From contig CAKZOB010000006.1 of the NCBI GenBank assembly GCA_937135955.1, positions 23,625 through 87,624 on the forward strand: a stretch of DNA of 64,000 nt. Direction: 5' to 3'. Below, one piece after another: positions 12,125 to 18,997 of the stretch; position 1 is the stretch's first letter; every line of letters begins with the position of its first letter. The DNA is from an uncultured Anaerolineales bacterium. GTDB taxonomy: Bacteria > Chloroflexota > Anaerolineae > Aggregatilineales > Aggregatilineaceae. The translations under genes and the position numbers were made by a program. The notes beneath the pieces were generated by a model. That model searched no databases. It saw nothing but the letters and a program-made list of their open reading frames with translations, and had not been told where the DNA came from.

Positions 12125-13168
12125 CTACCTGGGCCGGTATCCCCGGCTGGAATCACGGATAATCAGTTCGGGGGGCAGCAACACATGCAACTCGTTCTCT
12201 GTGAGCCTGTCCCCTTCAAAAAGACGGATCAACAACTGCACCACGCGCTGTCCGATCTCCCACACCGGCTGACGCAGCGTAGTCAGGCCGGGCAGCAAAT
12301 ACGACAGCAGCGGCGTATCGTCGAAGCCAGTCACAGCTACGTCGCGCCCTACCTGTAGCCCGCGCTCCTGAATCGCCTGCACTGCGCCGACGGCGATCAG
12401 GTCGTAGACCGTCACGATGGCAGAAGGGCGGCGTTCAGGGGGCAAGTCGAGCAGGATATGGGCTGCCTCGTAGCCGTAGTCGTACTGTCCAGCGCCATGC
12501 CTCACCCAGGCGGGGTCAACGGGCAGGCCGGCGGCCTCCATGGCCTCCCAATAGCCCGCCAGGCGATCGGTGCCCACGCGCGACTGTTCCGGCCAGCCCA
12601 GGAAGGCAATGCGCCGATGCCCCTGTTCTAGCAGATGCTCCACCGCCAGCCGGATGCCCGCGCGACCGTCTACGTCTACGTAGGGGAAGGGAGAACCGTC
12701 GCTCTGGGCGCGCCCAAAGGCGACCAGCGGTACCTGTAAGCGTTCCAGCACAGCGATACGCGGATCGTCGAATTCCAGGTCGGAGAGGATGAAGCCGTCC
12801 ACGCGCCCGCTGCGCACCAATTCTTCGTAGGGACGGTACAGGTCTGGCCCCTGGTGATAGGGAAAGAGCAGGATGTGATAGCCAAGTCGCTCGGCGGCAT
12901 TCACAATGCTCTGCTCGAACTCTTCCAGGATGGGATTGATGTAACGTTCGTGCGCGGGCTTCCAGGAATAGCCGATCAGGTGACTGGTCTGCAGGCGCAG
13001 GCTGCGGGCAGTGATGTTGGGGCGGTAGCCCAATTCTTCGACGGCCTGCTGTACGCGGGCGCGCACTTCGGGCGTTACCTGAATCTGGTTGCGGAGGATT
13101 TTGGAGACGGTCTGGTAACTGACCCCGGCGTGCCGGGCGACATCCTTAAGGGTGACCTTGTTGGTCAT
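12125..13168 (-). CDS. LacI-family transcriptional repressor
   Basis: A 347-residue LacI/GalR regulator. The N-terminal helix-turn-helix (VTLKDVARHAGVSYQTVSKI, residues 5-24) and hinge helix (NITARSLRLQTSHLIGY) are complete, followed by a periplasmic-binding-like sensor domain (VAVTGFDDTPLLSYLLPGLT near the end). It is the promoter-proximal gene of the alpha-glucoside operon. A perfect palindrome, 13212-13231, lies just downstream of the predicted -10 box, so the regulator probably represses its own operon and is released by the imported sugar or a phosphorylated product. No strong ribosome site precedes ATG 13168, consistent with low expression. Confidence 0.95.
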   Translation of the reverse strand: MTNKVTLKDVARHAGVSYQTVSKILRNQIQVTPEVRARVQQAVEELGYRPNITARSLRLQTSHLIGYSWKPAHERYINPILEEFEQSIVNAAERLGYHILLFPYHQGPDLYRPYEELVRSGRVDGFILSDLEFDDPRIAVLERLQVPLVAFGRAQSDGSPFPYVDVDGRAGIRLAVEHLLEQGHRRIAFLGWPEQSRVGTDRLAGYWEAMEAAGLPVDPAWVRHGAGQYDYGYEAAHILLDLPPERRPSAIVTVYDLIAVGAVQAIQERGLQVGRDVAVTGFDDTPLLSYLLPGLTTLRQPVWEIGQRVVQLLIRLFEGDRLTENELHVLLPPELIIRDSSRGYRPR

Positions 13169-13211
13169 ATCAAAGACCCGACCAGCTAAAGAATATTTCC
13201 CTGAAAGGCGT

Positions 13212-13231
13212 TTAGGCGAACGTTCGCCTAA
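13212..13231 (-). promoter_or_regulatory. LacI-type operator palindrome
   Basis: TTAGGCGAACGTTCGCCTAA is a perfect 20-bp palindrome with the central CG step usual for LacI/GalR operators. It overlaps the predicted transcription start of the lacI-GH65-transporter operon, where a bound repressor would block RNA polymerase. Confidence 0.85.
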
Positions 13232-13236
13232 CTCTC

Positions 13237-13265
13237 ATTAAACAGGATTTTGGCCCTGATGTCAA
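13237..13265 (-). promoter_or_regulatory. Sigma-70-type promoter of the lacI/GH65/transporter operon
   Basis: On the minus strand TTGACA (13265-13260) is followed by a 17-nt spacer and TTTAAT (13242-13237). The predicted start falls inside the operator at 13212-13231. Confidence 0.75.
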
Positions 13266-13323
13266 GTAAGTCGGGCCAGCGACCGGCTGTCGCTCTGGCG
13301 TGGCGACACAACAACGTTGGGCG

Positions 13324-13899
13324 TCATTGGCTCAGGCGGGCGCGGCGACGGGCCAGATCATCCTCGACAGCTTGCTCGTCGAGGGCACCGCTGACGGGGG
13401 TGGTTTCGGAGGTGTGCAGCGTCTCGACGCGGCGGGCGATCTCCGCGCGCGCTTGCCGGATACGCTCGGCGAGGGGCACTTCACCCTCGTCGGGGGCTTC
13501 TCCCCGCGCGGCGGACTGCTGCGCCTGAGCGATCAGCGCTTCCAGGGTGTTGACGCGCCGGATCAGGTCGGCGGTGGAGTACTGGTGCTGCGCCAGGTCA
13601 GCCTGCAGGAATGCGAGTTGCCGACGACGATCTTGCAACTGCCTGACTAGGTGACGGGCAGTCGTCTCGTCGCCGCGGGCCAGCGCCTCATCAGCCTGCC
13701 GATCCAGCGCCGCGATCTGCGCGGCGGCGGCCTGAATGGTCTGTTGCAAACGATCTTCGTCATCCAGGGCGCGCGCGATCCGCTGACGCAGCGCAGCGAC
13801 TTCCGCCCCGGCTTTGCGGATCGAAGGGGCGGCTTCTCCACGCTCTCCACGCAGGCTCGCCTGCATCAGTACACGCAGCTTGTCGCGCAAACCAGGCAT
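13324..13899 (-). CDS. PspA/IM30-like coiled-coil protein
   Basis: A 191-residue protein that is almost wholly alpha-helical and coiled coil: heptad-rich stretches such as AALRQRIARALDDEDRLQQT and RRRQLAFLQADLAQHQYSTA. It opens with MPGLRDKLRVLMQASLRG, similar to the N-terminal amphipathic helix of PspA/IM30 membrane-stress proteins, and has the same helical hairpin outline but is shorter than the usual 220-260 residues. The start at ATG 13899 has a CAGGAGAG ribosome site; reading further upstream enters a dispersed repeat. A role in membrane maintenance is inferred from family resemblance. Confidence 0.7.
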   Translation of the reverse strand: MPGLRDKLRVLMQASLRGERGEAAPSIRKAGAEVAALRQRIARALDDEDRLQQTIQAAAAQIAALDRQADEALARGDETTARHLVRQLQDRRRQLAFLQADLAQHQYSTADLIRRVNTLEALIAQAQQSAARGEAPDEGEVPLAERIRQARAEIARRVETLHTSETTPVSGALDEQAVEDDLARRRARLSQ

Positions 13900-13984
13900 G
13901 GTCTCTCCTGAGGAAACGTGCGAACGGCAGAGGGTGACTTTTTCTGCTTCCAAGTGTATCCCAAGTGCCGGGCCGGAGCGAGAG

Positions 13985-14210
13985 GGTGCAGGGTAAGGGG
14001 GTGTGCAAAGGTTGTCAGCGACCTTGCCGCGCCCGATGACCCTCATCCTCCGGCCCCTTCTGCCGCAGCGCGGGCGAAGGGGAACACCTGGCCGAGAGAT
14101 AGTAAGTCCCCTCGCCCCGCGACGCCGTCGCGAGAAAGAGAGGATAAAGGGGTGAGGGGCAGCAGACTGCTGCGAATTGCCCGTCACATTTTGCACGCAC
14201 CCCACCCCTA
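13985..14210. repeat. Dispersed repeat element, copy A
   Basis: Most of the 383-bp gap 13900-14282 is a repeat that recurs in the opposite orientation at 26275-26450. Shared blocks in order are GTGCAAAGGTTGTCAGCGAC, CGGCCCCTTCT, GGGCGAAGGGGAA, GAGAGATAGTAAGTCCCCTC, GCCCCGCGACGC with its partner GTCGCGAG, and GGGGTGAGGG. It holds internal hairpins and no gene. A possible plus-strand promoter for the next gene follows it (TTGGTC at 14217, 18-nt spacer, TACACT at 14241). Confidence 0.75.
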
Positions 14211-14282
14211 CTGGTGTTGGTCAATCCCCGCAAGACCTGTTACACTGAAATCAACAGCCACACAGCGAAAAGGATACCCCCC

Positions 14283-14855
14283 ATGACCTATCAAGAACTG
14301 TTGCATGCCGTCCGCGCCAATCCGGTGGACGCGGATTATCACGCCCTGCGCATGGCCTATGTGCATTCGGACGAGTATCGGCCTCATCCCCACGACCGCG
14401 AGACGGTGACCGTGATGAACGAAGCCCTACGCGTGGGCGACCTGCAGGGGGCGCTGGTAGCTACCCAGAAGCTGCTGGAGAGAGACTATCTGGACATCAT
14501 GGCGCACATGGTGGCCGACTACATCTACACTTCCAGCGACGACCTGGACAATGCCCTGTTCCATCGCGCCATCGCCAGGGGCTTGATTGACGCCGTGCTG
14601 GCGACGGGCAACGGCAACGACTTCCACACGGCCTTCATTGTCATCAACACCCTGGAGGAATACGTCATTTTGCGCGTGCTGGGCTACATGCTATTGCAGC
14701 AGGAATTCGTCGAGCACGACGGGCACTACTTCGACGTATTGCTCGCGCAGCACCAGGAAAGCGGCGAGCGGGCGCGCTTCGTCTTCAATATTGATCTGCC
14801 TTTCGGCTGGTTCCTGCAGCACCAAGGGGATGAAGCCGACGAGGAAAACAGATGA
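14283..14855 (+). CDS. DUF4919-like protein
   Basis: A 190-residue soluble protein starting MTYQELLHAVRANPVDADYH. The arrangement (a short helical N-terminus with ADYHALRMAYVHSDEYRPHP, then helical repeats and a C-terminal FVFNIDLPFGWF) resembles DUF4919 proteins. There is no signal peptide in this copy and no catalytic motif is apparent. The start at 14283 follows an AAAAGGAT ribosome site. The last codon overlaps the start of the DinB-like gene (ATGA), so the two are translationally coupled. Confidence 0.7.
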   Translation: MTYQELLHAVRANPVDADYHALRMAYVHSDEYRPHPHDRETVTVMNEALRVGDLQGALVATQKLLERDYLDIMAHMVADYIYTSSDDLDNALFHRAIARGLIDAVLATGNGNDFHTAFIVINTLEEYVILRVLGYMLLQQEFVEHDGHYFDVLLAQHQESGERARFVFNIDLPFGWFLQHQGDEADEENR

Positions 14856-15361
14856 ATATGCAGATGATCCGGCGGCTGTATGCGACCAACGAGGTGCTAC
14901 ACCGCCGGTTGTGGGCCAGCATCGAGCAGCTCAGCGACGAGCAGTTCGTGCGGGAAGTGCCCTATAGCATTGGCTCGGTACGCAATCACGTGGTGCACCT
15001 GGCCAGCGTGGATCAGCGCTGGATGAGCCGCATCGCTGGCCAGGCTCTGCCCGACCGCTTGCGCTACGAGGATTACCCGACCAAAGCCGCCGCGCGGGAC
15101 GTGTGGGAAGAGGCTCAGGCACAGGTGCGCGCAGTGCTGAGCACACTCAACGAGGTGCATCTAATCCACACGCTCACCTTCGACATTCAGCGCCCCAACT
15201 CGCCCCAGCCGATCACTGTCACTGTGGCCGTCTGGCAAATCCTGATGCATGTGCTCAATCATGGCACCGATCATCGGGCGCAGGTCTTGCGCCTGCTGCA
15301 TGACTTCGGCGCGCCCACCTTCGAGCAGGACTGGATGATTCACTGGTGGAAGACCGAATAA
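14852..15361 (+). CDS. DinB-family protein
   Basis: A 169-residue four-helix protein of the DinB/YfiT type. The conserved histidines expected to bind a divalent metal are visible: HVVHLASVDQRW in helix 2 and HVLNHGTDHRAQ in helix 3. These proteins are metal-dependent, thiol-related transferases or hydrolases of mostly unknown substrate. It overlaps the upstream DUF4919-like gene by four bases and converges on the histidine-kinase gene. Confidence 0.88.
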   Translation: MNMQMIRRLYATNEVLHRRLWASIEQLSDEQFVREVPYSIGSVRNHVVHLASVDQRWMSRIAGQALPDRLRYEDYPTKAAARDVWEEAQAQVRAVLSTLNEVHLIHTLTFDIQRPNSPQPITVTVAVWQILMHVLNHGTDHRAQVLRLLHDFGAPTFEQDWMIHWWKTE

Positions 15362-15395
15362 TAGGGTCTGCGCCACCAAGGGCGGGGGCAGCGGT

Positions 15396-16793
15396 TTAGT
15401 CCTCACAGGGCAGGCAGATGGTGAACTGACTTCCCCGGCCCGGTTGACTGTCAACCTCGATCCGGCCCGCATGAGCTGCGACCAGGTCGCGGGCAATGGT
15501 CAGCCCCAGGCCCATTCCCTGAGCGAAGCGCTTGTTGCCGCGGTAGAACGGTTCGAAGAGGCGCTGCCGTTCTTCCGGCGCGATCCCCGGCCCGCTATCC
15601 TGAACGGCGATCCGCAGATGCCCGTCTTGCCTGGCGACCGAAACGCTCACCGCGCCTTCTGGTGGCGTGAACTTGATGGCGTTGCTCACCAGGTTGCCGA
15701 TAGCCTGCGCCAGCCGATCCGGATCAATGTCCAGCGTCGGCAAACCGTCCGGGATGTTCGCACTCCAGCACAGATTCTTCTCCTGCGCAGCCGCTCGCCA
15801 CAGGCTGAGGACTTCGCTCAGCCAGGGGGAGAGTGCCACAGGCCGCCGCTTGAGACGGGGGATGTCGAGCAGGGTGTCGTGAAGCTGTGCCAGGTTGTCG
15901 AGCAGCGGTTCCAGGCGTTGCAATTGAGAGTCAATCCCTGTCAGCAATTCCTGGCGGAGGGCGGGGTCTTGATCGGCCCCGTTCAGCAATGCGCCCACTG
16001 CCGAGCGTACGGCCCCCAATGGCCGCCCCAGTTCGTGCACCAAGTTGGCGAGCAACCGCCTGCGTATATCCTGCGCCTCCTGCAGGCGGCGCGTCATGGT
16101 ATTGAACGCCCGCAACACGGTGAGGATTTCCTCCGGCCCCTTTTCTGGCAACATGGTCAGGTCGCGCCCGGTGGCAACCGATAGGATCGCCTGCGCTACC
16201 TGCTGCAGACTCTTTTCCAGCTTGAGCGCCAGCACCAGGCCGATCAGCAGGCCCAGTAACAGTTCAATCCCCAGGATGCCCACGATCAGGTAGCGCAGTT
16301 GTTCGAAACGCCGGTAGACATCGGCAAGCTGCTGATGAATGCGCACGATGCCGACGATCTGCCGATCTTGCCCCTGCACCGGCACCCAGATTTCCGTGGT
16401 GTTGCGCAGGGTCAGGTTGGAAACCAGCGGGGCCGCCCGGTCGTCGGCGGGAGTGAGCGCCAGGCCGCCTACTGCGATGATCTGCCCTGGCCCAAAAGCG
16501 CCCGCCGGGCCGCTGAAGGCCAGCAGTTGTCCGCTGGGATTCAGCAGCATAATGCTGCCCGGCAGATTCAGGCTCTCTAAAAATGCCTGGGCTTCGGCGG
16601 CATCCTGCCAGATACCTTCGCGACCATGGGCGGCTTCGGCCACCTGCGCGGCCTGCCGGGTCAGTTCTTCGCTGACGTTCTTGAGCAGCACCTGCGTTTC
16701 GATGGCGTAGATCAGCGAAACGCCAACCAGGGGAATCACGACCAGCAAGGGCAGAATGTGGCTCAGGATCAGACGACTACGCAGTGAGCGCAT
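15396..16793 (-). CDS. Sensor histidine kinase
   Basis: A 465-residue membrane kinase. A first transmembrane helix (LILSHILPLLVVIPLVGVSL), an extracytoplasmic sensor of about 140 residues and a second helix (VGILGIELLLGLLIGLVLAL) lead into a HAMP linker. The H-box reads LLANLVHELGRPLGAV with His253 as the phosphorylation site; the ATPase domain has NLVSNAIKFTP, DSGPGIAPEE and GLGLTIARDLVAAHAG. ATG 16793 lies 2 nt after the stop of the upstream response-regulator gene, so the pair is one operon. The signal sensed is not evident. Confidence 0.96.
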   Translation of the reverse strand: MRSLRSRLILSHILPLLVVIPLVGVSLIYAIETQVLLKNVSEELTRQAAQVAEAAHGREGIWQDAAEAQAFLESLNLPGSIMLLNPSGQLLAFSGPAGAFGPGQIIAVGGLALTPADDRAAPLVSNLTLRNTTEIWVPVQGQDRQIVGIVRIHQQLADVYRRFEQLRYLIVGILGIELLLGLLIGLVLALKLEKSLQQVAQAILSVATGRDLTMLPEKGPEEILTVLRAFNTMTRRLQEAQDIRRRLLANLVHELGRPLGAVRSAVGALLNGADQDPALRQELLTGIDSQLQRLEPLLDNLAQLHDTLLDIPRLKRRPVALSPWLSEVLSLWRAAAQEKNLCWSANIPDGLPTLDIDPDRLAQAIGNLVSNAIKFTPPEGAVSVSVARQDGHLRIAVQDSGPGIAPEERQRLFEPFYRGNKRFAQGMGLGLTIARDLVAAHAGRIEVDSQPGRGSQFTICLPCED

Positions 16794-16795
16794 GG

Positions 16796-17497
16796 TCAGT
16801 CTTCCTCCACCGGTACCAGCTTGTAACCCACACCGCGCACGGTCACAATCCGGCGCGGGTTGGAGGGGTCTTCTTCCAGTCTTTCGCGCAACCAGCGGAT
16901 GTGTACGTACAGAACCTGGGGTTCGCCTTCGTATTCGGCTCCCCACACCCGCGCGAGCAGTTCCTCGGCGGGGAGCACACGCCCGGCGTTGAGCGCCAGC
17001 ACATAGAGCAGGTCGAACGTGCGCGGGGCCAGCTCGATCGGCTTGCCGCCCAGGGTGACAGTGTGCGCCAGGGGGTCAATGCACAGATCACCGACCCGCA
17101 ATGAGTCGTCTTTGGGGACGGGCGGGGTAGCGTGAGCTGCGCGCCGCAAGACCGCTTTGATACGGGCCAACAGCAGATCGGTGCTGAAGGGCTTGGTGAC
17201 GTAGTCGTCGGCCCCCAGTTCCAGGCCGAGAATCTCGTCCAGTTCGCGGCGGCGCGCGGTCAGGAAAATGACAGCGGTGCCAACTTCGTCCTGGAAATGA
17301 CGCAGCGCTTCCAGGCCGTCCATGCCGGGCAGGCTGATGTCCAGCAACACCAGGTCGGGCCGTTCGCGCTGCGCCATGGCGAGGGCGTCTTCGGCGGTGG
17401 CGGCGGTGCTGCACCGGTAGCCGGCCTGCTCCAGGTTGAAGGCCAGGCTACGACGCAGTAGGGCATCGTCATCCACGATCAGGATATGACCGCTCAT
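16796..17497 (-). CDS. OmpR-family response regulator
   Basis: A 233-residue regulator. The receiver domain carries the acidic pocket VDDDALL, the phosphoacceptor Asp53 in LVLLDISLPG and the conserved Lys in VTKPFS. The C-terminal winged helix is of OmpR/PhoB type (APRTFDLLYVLALNAGRV, then VYVHIRWLRERLEEDP and TVRGVGYKL). ATG 17497 is preferred over a TTG three codons upstream. It forms a two-component system with the histidine kinase encoded directly downstream. Confidence 0.95.
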   Translation of the reverse strand: MSGHILIVDDDALLRRSLAFNLEQAGYRCSTAATAEDALAMAQRERPDLVLLDISLPGMDGLEALRHFQDEVGTAVIFLTARRRELDEILGLELGADDYVTKPFSTDLLLARIKAVLRRAAHATPPVPKDDSLRVGDLCIDPLAHTVTLGGKPIELAPRTFDLLYVLALNAGRVLPAEELLARVWGAEYEGEPQVLYVHIRWLRERLEEDPSNPRRIVTVRGVGYKLVPVEED

Positions 17498-17604
17498 GAT
17501 CGGCAACCGTTCACTGTCTGTTGCATTTTTCAGAATACCGCGCGCGCAGATCGGAGATCAAATCCTCGCAAGGCACGGAGTGCATGCCCGTTTGGGGGCG
17601 ACGA

Positions 17605-17695
17605 TCTTTGAACCGCAGACACCGAGACCACAGAGGAAAAAGACGAAGAACGCCATGTTTTTCTCTGTGGCCTTCTGTGATGAACTCTGCTCCCG
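17605..17695. repeat. Dispersed CACAGAGG inverted repeat
   Basis: ACCGCAGACACCGAGACCAC and CAGAGGAAAAA on the left pair with TTTTTCTCTGTGG at 17658-17670. A related unit with the same words lies at 52619-52684 and a fragment at 4027-4072. Confidence 0.65.
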
Positions 17696-17714
17696 AACCC
17701 GAATACCCCGAAAG

Positions 17715-17745
17715 GCACGCCGCAGACTCAGGGCCTGCGGCGTGC
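17715..17745. terminator. Strong hairpin, possible terminator
   Basis: GCACGCCGCAG (17715-17725) and CTGCGGCGTGC (17735-17745) form a perfect 11-bp stem with a 9-nt loop, 50 nt past the DUF4340 stop codon. No U-run follows on either strand, so termination is only likely, not certain. Confidence 0.45.
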
Positions 17746-17794
17746 GTCTGGTCAGGGGAGCTGCTGTGTCTCCCTCACCGCGAGCGCTGATGGG

Positions 17795-18991
17795 CTAGTT
17801 GCCAGCCGCCGGCTCAGCAGTGGCGGTTGGCGCTGGTGTCGCCGTCGGTGCTGGCGTGGATGGCACAGTCGGCGTGGCGGAGGCTACCGGTGTGCTCATG
17901 GGAGCCGGAGTCGCCGCAGACTCCTCTGGTGCGAGCGTCGGTTCTGGCGTCGGCGTGGGCGGCTGTGCGATGAAGTCCTCGCGCGTCTTCTGGGTGAAGC
18001 GCTCCGCAGCCGCTTCCGTCAGCAGGACGTAGTAGTCCGACGTGGACGACTTGACCACCACGCCATCGTCCCGCGTCGCGCCGATCAGGATCGTGTACTC
18101 CTTCTCGACGTAGTGCGGGGTCGGCGTGGCCGTTGGCGTGGCCTGCGGGTCGGACGTGGCGGTCGCCAGCGGCGACTGCGCGATGTCCGGCGTCGGCTCC
18201 GGCGTTTCTTCCGGCTCCAGCACGCGCAGGGTAATCGTCGCCTGCGGCGCCTCCAGGCCGAAGTCCGCCTGCTCTTCTTTGCCGATGGGGGCGGACATGC
18301 GCAGCGAGGTGACCTGACTCAGCAAGGTTGTCAGGGCCTGCTGATTGAGCGTTTCCCCTTCGGTCAGCCCGGCCATGCTCCAGGTATCGCCGCTCTTGGT
18401 GAACTCGAAAGTGCCGTTGGCGTTTTGCAGGCGCAGGCCGATCACCTGCTCGGACGGCGCGGAGAAGTACAGCGTGTCAATCCAGCCAGAGACCGCGACT
18501 CCGGCATCGCTGACCGCCAGGCCGCTCACCAGGTAGACCTGCGGCTGATCATCCAGCCGGACGTGCAGGGTGCTGCCGCCGCCGCTCTTGCCCAGGTAGA
18601 GCTTATGCGTGCTATCGCCGCTCTCGATCTCGATCAACCGTTCGAACTCGTCGCTGCTGACGCGCAGGCGTCGATGACTGGTGGTCGAGCGCGTGATCAG
18701 GCGGTCGGTGCGCAACCCCTTGATTTTGTCCAGCAACAGGCTCACGCGGGTCGGCATCACCGGGTAGTTGCCATAGTCGGGCAGCACCCAGTCATCGCCG
18801 TCTTTCTTCAGCACCAGTTGCTTGCCGCCCGCATCGGCGATGCGAAGTTGCGTGACGGCGGCAGTGTCGAAGTTCGCCAACAGCGCTTCCCCCGACGCCC
18901 TGGACTCAGATTCCGGCCACAGGGCGCGCGCCGCCAGCAACACGAGTTGCAAAGCCAGGATGAACGCGAGGATTTTGTTCAGCCGGTTCAT
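17795..18991 (-). CDS. DUF4340 domain protein
   Basis: A 398-residue protein with an N-terminal membrane helix (LNKILAFILALQLVLLAARA) and an extracytoplasmic DUF4340 region made of two similar halves (LLDKIKGLRTDRLITRS and LLSQVTSLRMSAPIGKEE). The last 130 residues are low-complexity Pro/Thr/Ala/Glu, such as PTPTPEPTLAPEESAATPAP, probably an extended surface spacer. It follows the GldFG-like permease gene by 6 nt, the usual partnership in which DUF4340 proteins accompany Gld-type ABC transporters. The substrate of that system is unknown. Confidence 0.88.
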   Translation of the reverse strand: MNRLNKILAFILALQLVLLAARALWPESESRASGEALLANFDTAAVTQLRIADAGGKQLVLKKDGDDWVLPDYGNYPVMPTRVSLLLDKIKGLRTDRLITRSTTSHRRLRVSSDEFERLIEIESGDSTHKLYLGKSGGGSTLHVRLDDQPQVYLVSGLAVSDAGVAVSGWIDTLYFSAPSEQVIGLRLQNANGTFEFTKSGDTWSMAGLTEGETLNQQALTTLLSQVTSLRMSAPIGKEEQADFGLEAPQATITLRVLEPEETPEPTPDIAQSPLATATSDPQATPTATPTPHYVEKEYTILIGATRDDGVVVKSSTSDYYVLLTEAAAERFTQKTREDFIAQPPTPTPEPTLAPEESAATPAPMSTPVASATPTVPSTPAPTATPAPTATAEPAAGN

Positions 18992-18997
18992 CGGTCA

